Part shown: positions 33,803-44,973 of the stretch, one piece after another
How positions within the stretch are numbered: position 1 is the first letter of the stretch
Layout: each line of letters starts with the position of its first letter
Assembly (NCBI RefSeq): GCF_000001735.4
Contig: NC_003074.8
Location: 12,958,101 to 13,022,100 of the forward strand
Reading direction: 5' to 3'
Length of the DNA: 64,000 nucleotides
From: Arabidopsis thaliana
Lineage: Eukaryota; Streptophyta; Magnoliopsida; Brassicales; Brassicaceae
Notes under the pieces: generated by a model
The model's input: the letters and a program-made list of their open reading frames with translations, nothing else
What the model was told of the DNA's origin: nothing
Database searches by the model: none
Position numbers and translations under genes: made by a program

Positions 33803-35556
33803 TGATAAGTGTGTATTTTGCATGTTTTCAGCATCCATTTGTCATCACTTTAGCATCATATCATCACTGTTTTATACCATTTCACATCATTTGTCATCAC
33901 TTTGCATGTTTAGGATAGTTTTGCATGCATGTTGCATATTTGTTTTGTTTTCAGGTGATTTGGAGCTGTCGACGAGCTAACTGGAAGAAGCGGACCTGAT
34001 CATGACAAACCACTCGACCCAGAGGTCGAGTAGGAGCTTCAAGATCTCAAGAGACCACTCGACCCCCAGGTCGAGTAGAAGACATCACCACTTCACCTCA
34101 CCACTCGACCACCAGGTCGAGTGTCTTCATCTCCATCTCCTGACCACCACTCGATCACATCACTCGACCCAGAGGTCGAGTGTCTTCATCCCATTGCCAG
34201 ACCACTACTCGACCTCATCACTCTACCTGGAAGTCGAGTATCACCATCGCCACCACTCGACTGCATACTCGATGACAAGCTTCAGAGCCTTCTTCATTCC
34301 GCACTGAACCAGACACTCGAGCACAAGGAAGAAAAGAAGACTCCAGCTATTCACTCGACCTCCCACTCCACCACATGGGTCGAGTACAGTTCTTAATCCG
34401 TCCCAATACTGCGTCGTTTTGAGTATTAGGGTTTCGGGATATTTGGCTATAAGTAGTATGTACTTCACATTTTCGCAGACAAGTTTTTATCTAGTTTTAT
34501 TTCCGCAGACCTTGTGTTCTAGACCTTTTGTAATCCGGATTTCTCTTTATCTATTCAGTATTCAGTATTCAGCTTTTGTTCTTGATTTTGTTTACTGTTG
34601 TTCATTCTGTCATCATCCTGCTGTTACACTGTTGTTATCATGTTTTCAACTTGTTCAACGTTTATGCTTTCTGTTATGATGTCTAAGTAGTGAATAGGTT
34701 TCTGAGGATGGGTTAGAGTAGTGTAGAATTCTCAGTATGCTAGGTGATTGAGTATTGATTGATAAATCCCTTCTGGATTAGTTGTTCTTAATGCCTATTG
34801 CTTTCTGATAACCTGGAATTTGAGCCTAGACATTTCCACGCCCAAAAGGTGTTCGATGAAATGTCTAAACCACTAATTCCAGAGATTCATGACCCTGTAC
34901 CAAGGTATTGGTTGCAGGGAGCGTTTTGGCTTTAACTTGTTGATTCGTAATACCTGTCTCTCGTCAATGGTGATTGAGTCTGGGACTAGGTTAACTTGAG
35001 AGTCTCTGTTGCGGTGGCACTTAGATTTGGTTAATGAACTTGTTGTCTGGGGTTAATTTATAGAGCATGTTAATCACCTGTAAACTGAGGAAACGAAACT
35101 ACTCAATTACCCCATCCTCGGGAATTCTTTATCTGATTGATTTTATTGTTTACTCTACTGTTGTTTACTGCATCCTGTCATTTGTTGCTTAGTTTCTGCA
35201 ATTCTTTACTGTTACTCGACCTGATACTCGACCACCCAGTTGTCTGGCGACAGACTGTGCAGTCGAGTATACCTGTTACATTATCTGTCTGTTACTCGAC
35301 CTGTCACTCGACCACTCCCAGTGCTCTGCAACAAGCTGTGTTGGTCGAGTGTTTATTTGTTTCTGCTTGATTTTCTGTTTTCTGCATGTTCACTTAGGAC
35401 TGCTAGAATGCACCAAAACCTATTATTGCTTGGCTTGACTTAGTGACTTCTGATCACATCTTGATTGTTAGCATCACACCTATTTGGATTGACAACCTAA
35501 AATACTACAACGATATGATTGGTGTTTTACGATAATTGACTAAAAACCTATTATCA
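33803..35556 (+). repeat. Athila 3' LTR (1754 bp)
   Basis: It begins TGATAAGTGTGTATTTTGCA and ends CCTATTATCA, and is the complete version of the LTR. Between 33998 and 34390 it holds many ACTCGACC and GGTCGAGT copies in facing pairs that could fold into hairpins. Confidence 0.92.
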
Positions 35557-36335
35557 CTTACCTATGGCAATGGGCACCTAAACCATCACGACTAAACAAC
35601 CGAGAAGAGCGAGCTTTCTCACTTTTTGCTTTGGCTTTTGGTGTCATCCAATAATCTAACATAACTCTCCAATGCTCAGAGAGAATCCACTCAGATTGTT
35701 TTCCTTTGGACTTTGCAAGACTAACCATTCCTTTAAGGCGAGTTGCAGCAAGATGGTCAAAGTTGACTTTTACGAGATGCTCGATCGAAGCATCCCATTC
35801 ATACCTTGTCTAAAATAAAAATCAAACTTAAATTAAATAATTGATGAAAATACTATCAATATCAAATATTTAATTGAAGTCAACCATAAACGTTGAAAAC
35901 CATGTCTCTTTGTAATACGCCGGAACTCTTTTCCAGCTGTACCATGGTCCTTGGAAGCACCCTTCAATGATCTTTCTAACACGTGTTGATACTTCAGTGT
36001 TACTTTTGAACCTGTTACATATGTGATTAGGTAACCAAAAATACTTTTTATACATTACGTACCCTATTTTAAAAGTGAAAAACGAAATACCATTTAGCTC
36101 CATTCCTTCTTAAGGGGTGGAGCACTCGAATGTCACGTATGACAGGCGCAGCTTGTTCTCTCTGTTCATTTGCTTCAATATTTGCAGCTTGTTCATTTGC
36201 TTCAATATATGCAGCTTGTGCATTTGAGATTTGAGGAACCAATGGTCTTTGCAAACCAGTATATGAAGTACTAGTAGACTCGAAATTTGTTCCTCTCACA
36301 AACGAACGTCCACTTACGATTGGAGGTCGTGTCAT
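35557..36335 (-). pseudogene. CACTA Transposase_24-like gene, N-terminal part
   Basis: ATG at 36335 begins MTRPPIVSGRSFVRGTNF. The region around 36110-36190 has a short repeat of AAxIEANEQ. Further exons read SWKRVPAYYKETWFSTFMVD (ending about 35883), then TRYEWDASIEHLVKVNFDHL and SKGKQSEWILSEHWRVMLDY, ending DGLGAHCHR at the Athila border. This order and the HCHR-SGSRSFA joint are typical of plant CACTA Transposase_24 proteins. The exon is cut by the Athila element and continues at 24560. Splice sites of the two introns near 36090 and 35820 look intact. Confidence 0.78.
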
Positions 36336-36876
36336 AATATCTCAAGAAAAAAAAATTCATGGACAAAAAACCAGAAGACAAGTATAATAACTGGGAGAGA
36401 TGACAAATTTAATGTGTTCAAAAAAATAGCATTTTCAAAAAATTAGCATATTCAATCGTGAAATTAGGAAATCTGTATAAAATATTAAATCTAGAAATCT
36501 AATGAACGATGACGAATTCTAACCTTGAGAAAAGTGCTCGTCGAAAAGGAGGCTGCTAGAAAGAAAAGGAAGAGATGGTTTAGGGTTAACGTGTTCCAAT
36601 GTATTATATAGTGATTAGAATTTTAGGGTATAATAATTATAAGAGGGAAAACCAAAATCTAATTTAGGATATAATAAATATAAGAGGGAAAAACCAAAAC
36701 TACTCAATATTTTAGGCGTCTAAGTAGAATCTTAATTGCCGCTTCAATCTTTTCATATTAGTAAAAGTAATACTCAATATCTCAGACTATTTTACTAAAT
36801 TTTATATTAAATAAATATTAATTTCAACGTTTAGTAAAATTATATAAAGATAATGACATAACAAAATCTTATAAAA
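36336..36876 (-). other. CACTA intergenic region
   Basis: AT-rich, non-coding spacer between the transposase stop and the start of the next gene. It contains repeated GTATAATAATTATAAGAGGG-like blocks near 36628 and 36668. Nothing else seen. Confidence 0.55.
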
Positions 36877-39800
36877 TCATCGTTCTTCATCATCAGTTAG
36901 ATCGTGACTGGAGTATTCATCTTCCGCATCTGAGTCAACATTCTGATCGTTTTCTATATCATCAAGATCTTCTATATGTCCATGTAGTTTTGCTAGCGTC
37001 TCGACTTCTAATGGTTCAACATTAGCTGGAGAACTGTTTTCATATTGCATTGCTTCAAAATCCAAATTTTGATTGAGCATCACTTTTCACCTTGGTTGTA
37101 TAACGATTGATGCGTTCCATTGTTGATCATTTTTCTTAGTCGCCTGTGGGTATGGTACATAACACACTTGTCAACCTGTAAAGCCAAAATAAAAGGATCA
37201 TATTTTCCATAAGCTTTTGCAGCGTTAACATCAACAATCCCTGATTTGTTTACTCTTGTACCCTTTTCAATGGTTGAATCATACCAATCACATTTCAAAA
37301 GCACAGTTTAAGACCACCTGGTCCTGGAAAATGAATCTCTAAAATTTCTCTCAAAACTCTATAGAAATCATGTTCAGTTGAGCCACAAGATGATGCACTT
37401 TTTACACAAACTTCATAGTTAGCATTTTTCTTGTCCTTCGCATAGTCATATGTGTGAAATAAATATCCACGACAGAAGTACATAGGCCAACTAGTAACTT
37501 TTGTCATCGGACCATGGACGAGTGATTGTAACCACTTTGGGTATAAACTATCACCCCAAGTATTCTTCAGCTTATTTAATCAAAAAAAAAAAAATACATT
37601 AGCAAAATAATCATAAATTATAACCTTCTTTAAAATAACAGTAATTTCTTACATGTTTTTGTAATCAACTTGCAAATTCTTTTTCTCTCAGCAAGGTTAG
37701 ATCGTCTTCACTTAAGTCTGGGCTAGCAACCACCATGCTCGTCAAACGACCTATATTAACACATTAATAATTTAGAACCATAACATTTACTCTCTAATTA
37801 AAATATAAAGTATCTTTTTCACAAACCTTTCAAAAGACTTTAACAATTTTTCTTCACAGTTCAAAAGAATATATGTATGTGCGCAATCTTGTAGTCTTTA
37901 TCTTGAAACCAAAACTTCTTTGCTTTACCACTACACCTTCCAGGTTGAGAAATGTTTTTTGGAATTTCACCAAACGGGTATGGAGAGTGCTCTTCTCCAT
38001 CATAGTGTCGCATTCTTTTTCGACCTTTTGTCTTGACGTATGTTTCAAAATAATAACTACCAAATGTAGAAATTTCTTCATTGATGTATTGTTCTACAAT
38101 GGAACCTTCTACTTTTGCCTTCTTTTTCACCTTTCTCTTTAAATGACCCATATATCGTTCGAACGGATACATCCATCTAAATTGTAGTGGTCCTCCTACT
38201 CGAGCTTCATATGGAAGATGAATTGCTAAATGCTCCATGACATCAAAAAAAGATGGAGGAAAAATCTTCTCCAAATTACAAAGAACTATACAAATGTTCT
38301 TTTCCAACTTTGCAATGTTGTCTTTGTGTAACGTTCTTCCACATAAATCACGAAAAAATAAGCGAATTCCTGAAGAACAAAAAATTAATGCAATAGCAAA
38401 CGTTAAGCAGAGTCAGTTTAAATTAATGCACTAGCAAAAATTAATACAAAAATTAATGCACTAACGTTAAGCAGAGACTATAAATTAATGCACATATGAT
38501 ATGATCATAAAGTACAGGACATCAATTTGTAATACTATCATACATAAACTAGCAAAATATAAAAAGGAAAAACAAAAGGATTAAAAACAGAGCACATTCC
38601 ACAAAACAGAGCACCGATTACGAATCAAAAAAAAAAGCAGAGCACCTATAACGAACCAAAAGCAAAAAGACATTGACATCAAAAGAATCTCGTAAGGACC
38701 TGTTACTAATTGTTTACTAAGGATTGGTTTATTTCAGAATCACGTACAATTATATAGATTCTAATAATAATAATTTAAATAAAAAAATAGATACTAACCT
38801 GAAAGCGCTTCATGAACAGATTTATCGACTAGCTCCGCAAACGGAACCGGAATAAGTCGTTGCATCAAAACATGACAATCATGACTTTTCATTCCTGTTA
38901 ACTTTCCTCCAGATAGATCAACACAGTTAGATAGACTTGATCAATATCCATCAGAGAATTTGACATCATTGTCGAGCCATTGTAAAAAAGTTGATTTTGC
39001 ATCGGCTTGTAATCCGAATTTAGGGATTGGAGCTTTGCCCTCAGCTGTTAAGTGTAGATCTTTTCGAGTACAATACTCTTTTAAATCAAGACGTGATCTG
39101 ATGTTATCTTTTGTCTTCCCCTGCACATTAAGTAAAGTATTAATGAGATTATCAAGAAAGTTTATCTCTATGTGCATCACATCAAGATTGTGTCGAAGCA
39201 TAAGATTTTTCCAATAAGGTAGCTCCCATAAGATGCTTTGCTTATGCCAGTTGTGAGTTTCGCCGTATCCTCGTAATCGCCCATGGTTTCCTCCACACAC
39301 AACTGTTTTTGGACAACATTCAATTTCTTTCAAGAGCTCTTCACCGGTACGCAAATCAGGTGGATTGTCGTTCACAACTCTTCCCCTTTTAAATTTTTTT
39401 GTGTTCCGTCGATAGTAGTGATCTGTTGGTAAAAAACACTGATGACAATCAAACCAACTTGTTTTTCTACCATTCTTTAACTGAAATGCCTTCGTCTTAT
39501 CCATACAATAAGGACATGCCAACCTACCATGCGTTGTCCACCCAGAAAGCATAACGTATGCACGGAAGTCACTTATTGTCCACATAAGTACTGCTCGTAA
39601 GAGAAAGTTCTGCTTGGTAGATATATTGTAAGCGTTAACACCATTAAACCACAAATCTTTCAACTCTTCTATCAATGGCTGAAGAAAAATATCAAGACTT
39701 CTTTTCGGATGATTTGGACCAGGAACCAGAATTGTCAAAAACATCAATTCTTGTTTCATGCACATATCTGGTGGCAGATTATACGAAGTCAAGATTACCG

Positions 39801-40869
39801 GCCATAGTGAATAGTTATGTCCTGACATTCCAAATGGACTAAACCCGTCCGTACATAACCCAAGGTAAACATTTCTAGGCTCAGATGCAAAATCAGAGTA
39901 TACCTCATTAAAATGTTTCCAGGCTTCTCCATCAGAAGGATGACACATTTCTCCATCACTCATCGTATGTTTGGCATGCTATTTCATATCTTTTGCTGTA
40001 TTTTCAGATTGATATAATCTTTTCAACCTGTCAGATCCCGGTAAATAAAACATCTGCCGGAATGGGTCTTTTTTTTTACCAGGTCTTTGAGTAGGGAGAA
40101 ATCTATCTTTTTTACAGAACTGGCAGTGCTCTTCGTTTGCATTATCTTTCCAAAATATCATGCAATTGTCTTGACAAGCATCGATTTTCTGATAAGGTAA
40201 ACCCAGAGACCGCATTAGCTTCTTGATACCATAGTAAGAATCCAAAGCATTATTACCTTCAGGCAAATATTCTTTCATAATCTCACAAATCGAGTCCATA
40301 CAATTCTGTGGCAAATTATAATCAGTCTTCAAACTCATGAGTCAAGCAGCTAAAGAGAATTGTGAAAGTCCTTCTTTACATCCATCATAAATTGGATGTT
40401 TTGTAGCCTCCAAAATATCATAAAACTTTTTTGCATCAGCATTAGGTTCTTCATCCATGTTTTGATCAAATCCTGACTCTGTAAAATCAAACGCATCTGA
40501 AACCATTGTCACATAAGGATTCGCTGACTCCGTGTGACACTTAGACACAAAAACATGTTCGACAGAATTATTGTCTGCAATATTATTGTAATCTTCTCCA
40601 TGAGAAATCCAAACCCAATAATTAGACATAAAACCTCTATTATATAAATGCCTCGACACGGTCTCCTCTGATAGTAAAGGTTTTCCATTCTTGCATTTGA
40701 AACATGGACAAAATATTTTCCCGGTTTCGAGATATAAAGGTTGATTCTTAGCTAATCTCATAAAATTTTCCAATCCTTGGCAAAATTCTTTTGATGGTAC
40801 ATTAGTTCCGCGATCAACTCTTTGATACATCCACCTTCTTGTAGTATAAATATCATTATTCGACGACAT
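36877..40869 (-). pseudogene. CACTA transposase, TNPD/TNP2-like
   Basis: ATG at 40869 begins MSSNNDIYTTRRWMYQRVDR, the Transpos_assoc N-terminal domain with its cysteines (FCPCFKCKNGKP). The Transposase_21 core follows at 40338-38941: FYLPGSDRLKRLY, LGLCTDGFSPFGMSG, TILVPGPNHPKRSLDIFLQP, LACPYCMDKTKAF, HNLDVMHIEINF. After an intron come DUF4218/DUF4216-like exons (MEHLAIHLPYEARVGGP, YPFERYMGHLKRKVK; later DPFILALQVDK), ending in an acidic tail at 36877. It would cut and rejoin the CACTA ends. Three in-frame stops break it: TGA for R after SLAA (about 40344), TAG for W after KDMK (about 39979) and TGA after SDGY (about 38941). Otherwise the frame runs on, so loss is recent compared with the rest. 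Confidence 0.9.
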
Positions 40870-41787
40870 TAATTTTGACCTTAGATATAAAAAAATGTAT
40901 CTTAGGATCGTAATCAAATTTTATACCAATTAATTAGTATTAAAATAAAATAAAATAGTAAAATGTGTGTGAAGTTGATCCTATCTACGGCACAATATGG
41001 TTTCTAGAAGTTATCTCTGCCCTTTATCACTTACAACCAACTTGATAGTGATTTTTGGATTTTGTGTACTACAATATCTTGTCCTAGAAGCACAAAACAA
41101 AAGAAAAGTAGAAAACTACTGTTTCGAATGTTTTAATCACAATTGACCACGGATCACAAAACAAAATAAAGATTACTTGTATGAAAAGAAACTTACTTCC
41201 CTTGTGAAATTTGTTTCGGTTTGTTACGCTCTCGATCTTTAGCTAATAGCTATAGTCTATTGATATCTTTTCTTTTGTTTATAGATCTTGATATAATATA
41301 TATATATACATGGTCAGTCTAATTCTCATTCATATCGGCAATAAAAAAAAACTTCAGAAATATTCCTTATTTGGTAAGTAATATATAGGTTTTAACTTTT
41401 AACATTACGCCGTCTAATATTTTTTTCCTCGTTGTTTTCCTTTTTTTCTCCAAAATACCTTTGAACCCTAAATCCATTGTTTTGAAATTGAAACTAAACA
41501 AAAAAATAGTCCTCGTTCCACCGACACACTATGGGCCAATCTCGTTTCACCTTTCTTTAGTCAATTACACATCTTTGGAAGAAGATTATTCAATTCACGT
41601 GTGATTCATCTTTCTTAGGCGATATACTACACGATTAAGGTATGTAAGTTCTTCTAATACTCAAGGAATCCTTTTGTTTAGATTTGGGTTTGTTGGATTT
41701 GATTAAGAAACAAAAATTGTACCCAATTGAAATTAGAAACATTGTACTAGAATGCATGATGGACTGATAAGTGGATGTTTTATACAG
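40870..41787. other. CACTA region between divergent genes
   Basis: About 0.9 kb between the transposase start (minus) and the plus-strand gene start. AT-rich, with (TA)n at 41294-41309. It is probably a shared promoter region and no open frame is supported. Confidence 0.5.
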
Positions 41788-42836
41788 ATGTCACCTCCAT
41801 TTTATTTTAAAAACGAGAAGACAAAAGAGGTATCTCAACACTACAGGTTTTAAGTTTTTGATTTGCTATAACCCTTTTAATTCTTTACTCTTGTGCATGA
41901 TTTAGAAGATAGTCTAAATTATGACTCACCAATTTCTGGTATTCTTTCGTCCATTTTCTTGTTGATTACATTATTTAATTATTAGTACTTTATAGAGGAC
42001 CATAATCTGTTTTGATCGATTTAATTCACAAAACCTCCTCCTCTAGAAAATTGGTTTTCTAGCTATGTCTATGATTCTCCGGAGCTGGATTTTAGTGTTG
42101 GTATTGAATTGTTTGTTCCTGGAAAAAGTGAATGTGTAAAAAAGATGAAAATAGATAACAAAATTTTTGACGACAGTGACATAGAGAACTTAATCGTTGA
42201 GGACAGTGACGTAGAGGAACAATCTACTTTTTCTAGAAGAAGTCTTTTTCGGAAACCTATGACCAAGCAAGATACTATTTCTCTTGGCATGTTACATTCA
42301 AATTATTACAAGGAAAACACATGTGGAGACCATGTAAGTAATTTTCTATTACATACGAATACTTTGTTTTTTCTTTAAAGAAAAACCATATGATAAGAAG
42401 ACTCATTACAATGAGAACCTATCAAGTATGAATGATGACCGATCTCAGCTACTTGAAGCTAAGCATCTAACTATGTCGAAATTCTTTCAGAGTCACACAC
42501 CAACAAATGATGACACGGAAATAACTTCCTTGAAAAACCGAGTCAGTTATCTATAAGCCGAAGTAAAGAAATTGCATGATCTTATCAACCGTGTGGTTAA
42601 CGACTATAGAAGGTAAACTATATGTCTCAATTATGTGTTTTGGTTATACTTGGAGCATCAATTAATGTTAAAATCATTCTTGTTTATATTCATGGCGTTT
42701 TAGGGATTAAGTGTTTGAGATGGATGACATAAAGCAAGCTTGGGATGAATGCTTACAAAGTTCAAATGGTTCTCTATTTGAAAACAATGAAATCATTATT
42801 TTTTATGTCTCTAAGGTTATTACTTATGAATTATGA
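41788..42836 (+). pseudogene. Unrecognised third CACTA gene on the opposite strand
   Basis: Not recognised. ATG at 41788 (MSPPFYFKNEKTKEVSQHY), intron, then a main exon from about 42052 with YDSPELDFSVGIELFVPGKS, acidic IFDDSDIENLIVEDSDVEEQ, and SRRSLFRKPMTKQD. After another intron (GTAAGT near 42332) comes LEAKHLTMSKFFQSHTPTND and a coiled-coil-like TSLKNRVSYL-stop-AEVKKLHDLINRV, then a final exon ending VSKVITYEL at 42836. Two in-frame stops (TAA for a probable Q near 42555, TAA near 42710) suggest a dead copy of a real gene. Its place inside the CACTA element, divergent from the transposase, suggests an accessory protein. Acidic middle plus C-terminal coiled coil would fit a DNA-binding or regulatory partner, but that is a guess. 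Confidence 0.5.
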
Positions 42837-43390
42837 AGGATGTAATCGATTATTTTAATTTTTTATAAAATTACTTTCAAAATATGCAAATTAGATGTAT
42901 TATGGTATATTATTATAAAACTAGAATTTCCTTTAACGTTAGTCAGTTAGTCTAACATTGCAACCAATTTATTTTGTTATTATGTAACTAGCATTGACAA
43001 AAATTTGTTAATGCTTAGTAACAGTTCTTGACTGTCGTTTAGTTACTAATTGGTTTCAATTTTTGACTATAGTTTAGTCACATTAATGCTGCAAATTAAG
43101 ACTCGTACATCTGTCACAAATACGTCACTATTTGTGGCTACACAGTAGTAATACTATTGTTATAATTGTTACAATTGTTATTGTCGTTACTATTTCGTCC
43201 CTAATCGCTACAGTTTTTGGTTAGCACTTAATCCGTAACAAATTTGTAACGAAATAATTACGAATCTGTGACAAGAAAAATTTGTCACAACAAGTGTATA
43301 AAAAAAAATAACAAATTTGTTACGATTTTTTTCCGTATCAAACTAACGTCATAATAAATTAACCAACACAACTCTTGACGTTAATGCAAC
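42837..43390 (-). repeat. CACTA subterminal repeat region (5' side), terminus decayed
   Basis: Motifs match the other end of the element: GACTATAGTTTAGTCAC, GTCACAAATACGTCAC, ATTTCGTCCCTAATCGC, TCTGTGACAAGAAAAATTTG. They appear in the inverse orientation to 11462-12242. GTCATAATAAA at about 43349 matches the left end in reverse. The outermost bases are altered, so the exact end is uncertain. Confidence 0.65.
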
Positions 43391-43562
43391 ACAATGTTGA
43401 GGAGGATATGAGACTATAATATGTTTAAATGTTTCAGTGTTGCTCCAGATTATTTGTGGCTTACAGCGAAGATGGACATATATATATATATATATACATA
43501 TACACACATGTACATGCATAAACACAACTCGTCCAAAACCGTTTTTATTGTTTAAAGAGCTA
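43391..43562. other. Short unassigned spacer with TA microsatellite
   Basis: 172 bp between the CACTA end and Helitron 2. It holds an (AT)n tract at about 43478-43494, and the rest is unrecognised. This may be the only piece of the sequence that flanked the CACTA on its right side. Confidence 0.4.
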
Positions 43563-43590
43563 CTAAATTGATAACCCGTGCTTCGTCCGG
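43563..43590 (-). other. Likely Helitron 2 3' terminus
   Basis: The plus strand has A (43562) then CTAAATTGATAA and a stem CCGTGC (43576-43581), loop TTC, GTCCGG (43585-43590): four Watson-Crick pairs, one G-T pair, one mismatch. The end reads TTAG instead of CTAG on the element strand, one base off the CTRR rule. Confidence 0.5.
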
Positions 43591-44973
43591 ATGTTAAAAT
43601 TTGATATATAAATACATGTTGCGGAAAGTTTTGGAAACTATTGTACTATGCCGTTTTAATTGTATTAGGATATTTATTTTGTATTTTTGTTTTTTTATCT
43701 TATGGTTTTGTAATATTTATAATACTAATATATGTGATGACACTCATAATTTTGTATAGCAAATTATATTGTAGCAAATGGTTGAAATATTAGATTTATT
43801 AATTATAGTATTGGAGTATATTTGTTTTGATATGCATTTATTTATTGGAAGGAATTTTATATATGAATTTAGTATAGTATTATATATTATAATCTATGTT
43901 TGTCAAGTGTTAGAGAAATTTTGTTTATTACATTTTTTTATTTTATTAGTAATGAAGATAAAGTAATTTTATTATGAATAATTATAAGAATGAAAGTGAA
44001 TTTATTTTTCATGTGTACTATATATTTTAATTAAGAATTTTAGAAGTTGAAAACAAAATCACAAAACAAAATAAAACAATATGTGATTTCTAAATTATTC
44101 ATAAACCTTTTATTCTGTAAAAGTTTCAAAATCATCTATACTTAATTAAAGATAACAAAAACAACAAACAACCTATTTTTTATGACACTTTGACTAACCA
44201 ATAGAAAAAAAGAGTGTTATAATTGTGAACAAAACATTCTATTTGATAAAACACGGGAATGGATCTTAAGTTCATTTTTTTGACATTGAGTTTCCTTCAA
44301 TTCGATTGCAGAATTCGATTCGATTTACTGGGTTTTCGGATATCAACAAATCTGATTAATTTCTTTCTTCCATAAATCACACAATTTCATCAGATCTTAT
44401 CGAATTCGATTGAAATTTTGATCAATGGAGAAGGCGAAGTGTAATGGTCTTTCAAATTCAGAATCTTGTGATTGGAGTTTAGTCTATTGGCGTTGTCCGA
44501 TTTCTGATTCATCTTCCGCTGATCACATTTCGTTATGTTAAATGTGATATTGAGAAGGTAAACAAATTTAAATGGAATTGTGAATCTTGATTGCTTTGTT
44601 TTACTTGATAGATTTATGCAATTTGCCAAAATACAAATGCAGCGAACTGTTCTTTAACTGCAATACGGATGTTCTGAAGTTTAGAGGACATGACAATGGA
44701 TGTTTCATGGTGGCAGTCATAGAATCGATAAAATTCTTCACAAACCTCCCAGACAACAACAATCCTGAAAAGGTACATGGTTCTTAATCTTTAAGCAAGT
44801 AGAAAGTCTGCATTTGTGTGATATGGTTGATATATAGATAATTTAAGTAACACCGGTTAGAATCTGTATTTGATAGTGTAAATTCTTAGATTGAAGTAGC
44901 AAATGTTCAACGAATATTGTAGATATAAGACTGACATGATAAGAATCCAACAGAAGTAAAAAACAAATGGAAA
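43591..44973. other. Helitron 2 3' non-coding region
   Basis: Very AT-rich. Plus-strand open frames at 43778-43966 and 44587-44787 have no recognisable domain. The second (HDNGCFMVAVIESIKFFTNL) could be a captured gene piece, but nothing supports it beyond the frame itself. Confidence 0.4.

Larger units (their letters stand above)
24561..35556 (+). mobile_element. Athila-type LTR retrotransposon lacking RT, RNase H and integrase
   Basis: LTRs at 24561-26067 and 33803-35556 begin TGATAAGTGTGTATTTTGCA and end CCTATTATCA. A tRNA-Asp-like primer site and the Athila polypurine tract (AAGTTTGGGGGAG) sit at the expected places. Genes in order are Gag, protease and the Athila ORF1 protein. No reverse transcriptase, RNase H or integrase is found between them, so the 10,996-bp element is non-autonomous. 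Flanking 5-mers CTGAT (24556-24560) and CTTAC (35557-35561) match at three of five positions, so the target duplication is decayed. It interrupts an exon of the CACTA Transposase_24-like gene. Confidence 0.9.
11462..43390 (-). mobile_element. CACTA (En/Spm-like) transposon, about 9.4 kb, split by two nested insertions
   Basis: The left end, CGCTACAAGAAAATGATTTT at 11462, is one base from the CACTACAAGAAAA terminus typical of plant CACTA elements. Both ends carry subterminal regions dense in GTCACAA and CGTCAC motifs (11462-12242 and 42837-43390). The right end is decayed: GTCATAATAAA near 43349 mirrors TTTATTATGAC of the left end, but I cannot find a clean TTTTCTTGTAGTG. Removing Helitron 1 (12243-23744) and the Athila insert (24561-35556) leaves about 9.4 kb, a normal size for an autonomous CACTA. 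It holds a TNP2-type transposase, a Transposase_24-like gene and a third gene on the opposite strand. No target duplication could be confirmed. Confidence 0.75.

Noticed and set aside
43778-43966. Hydrophobic 62-codon frame that could be a small membrane protein
   Set aside because: The region is extremely AT-rich, and an Ile/Leu/Phe-rich frame is expected by chance.
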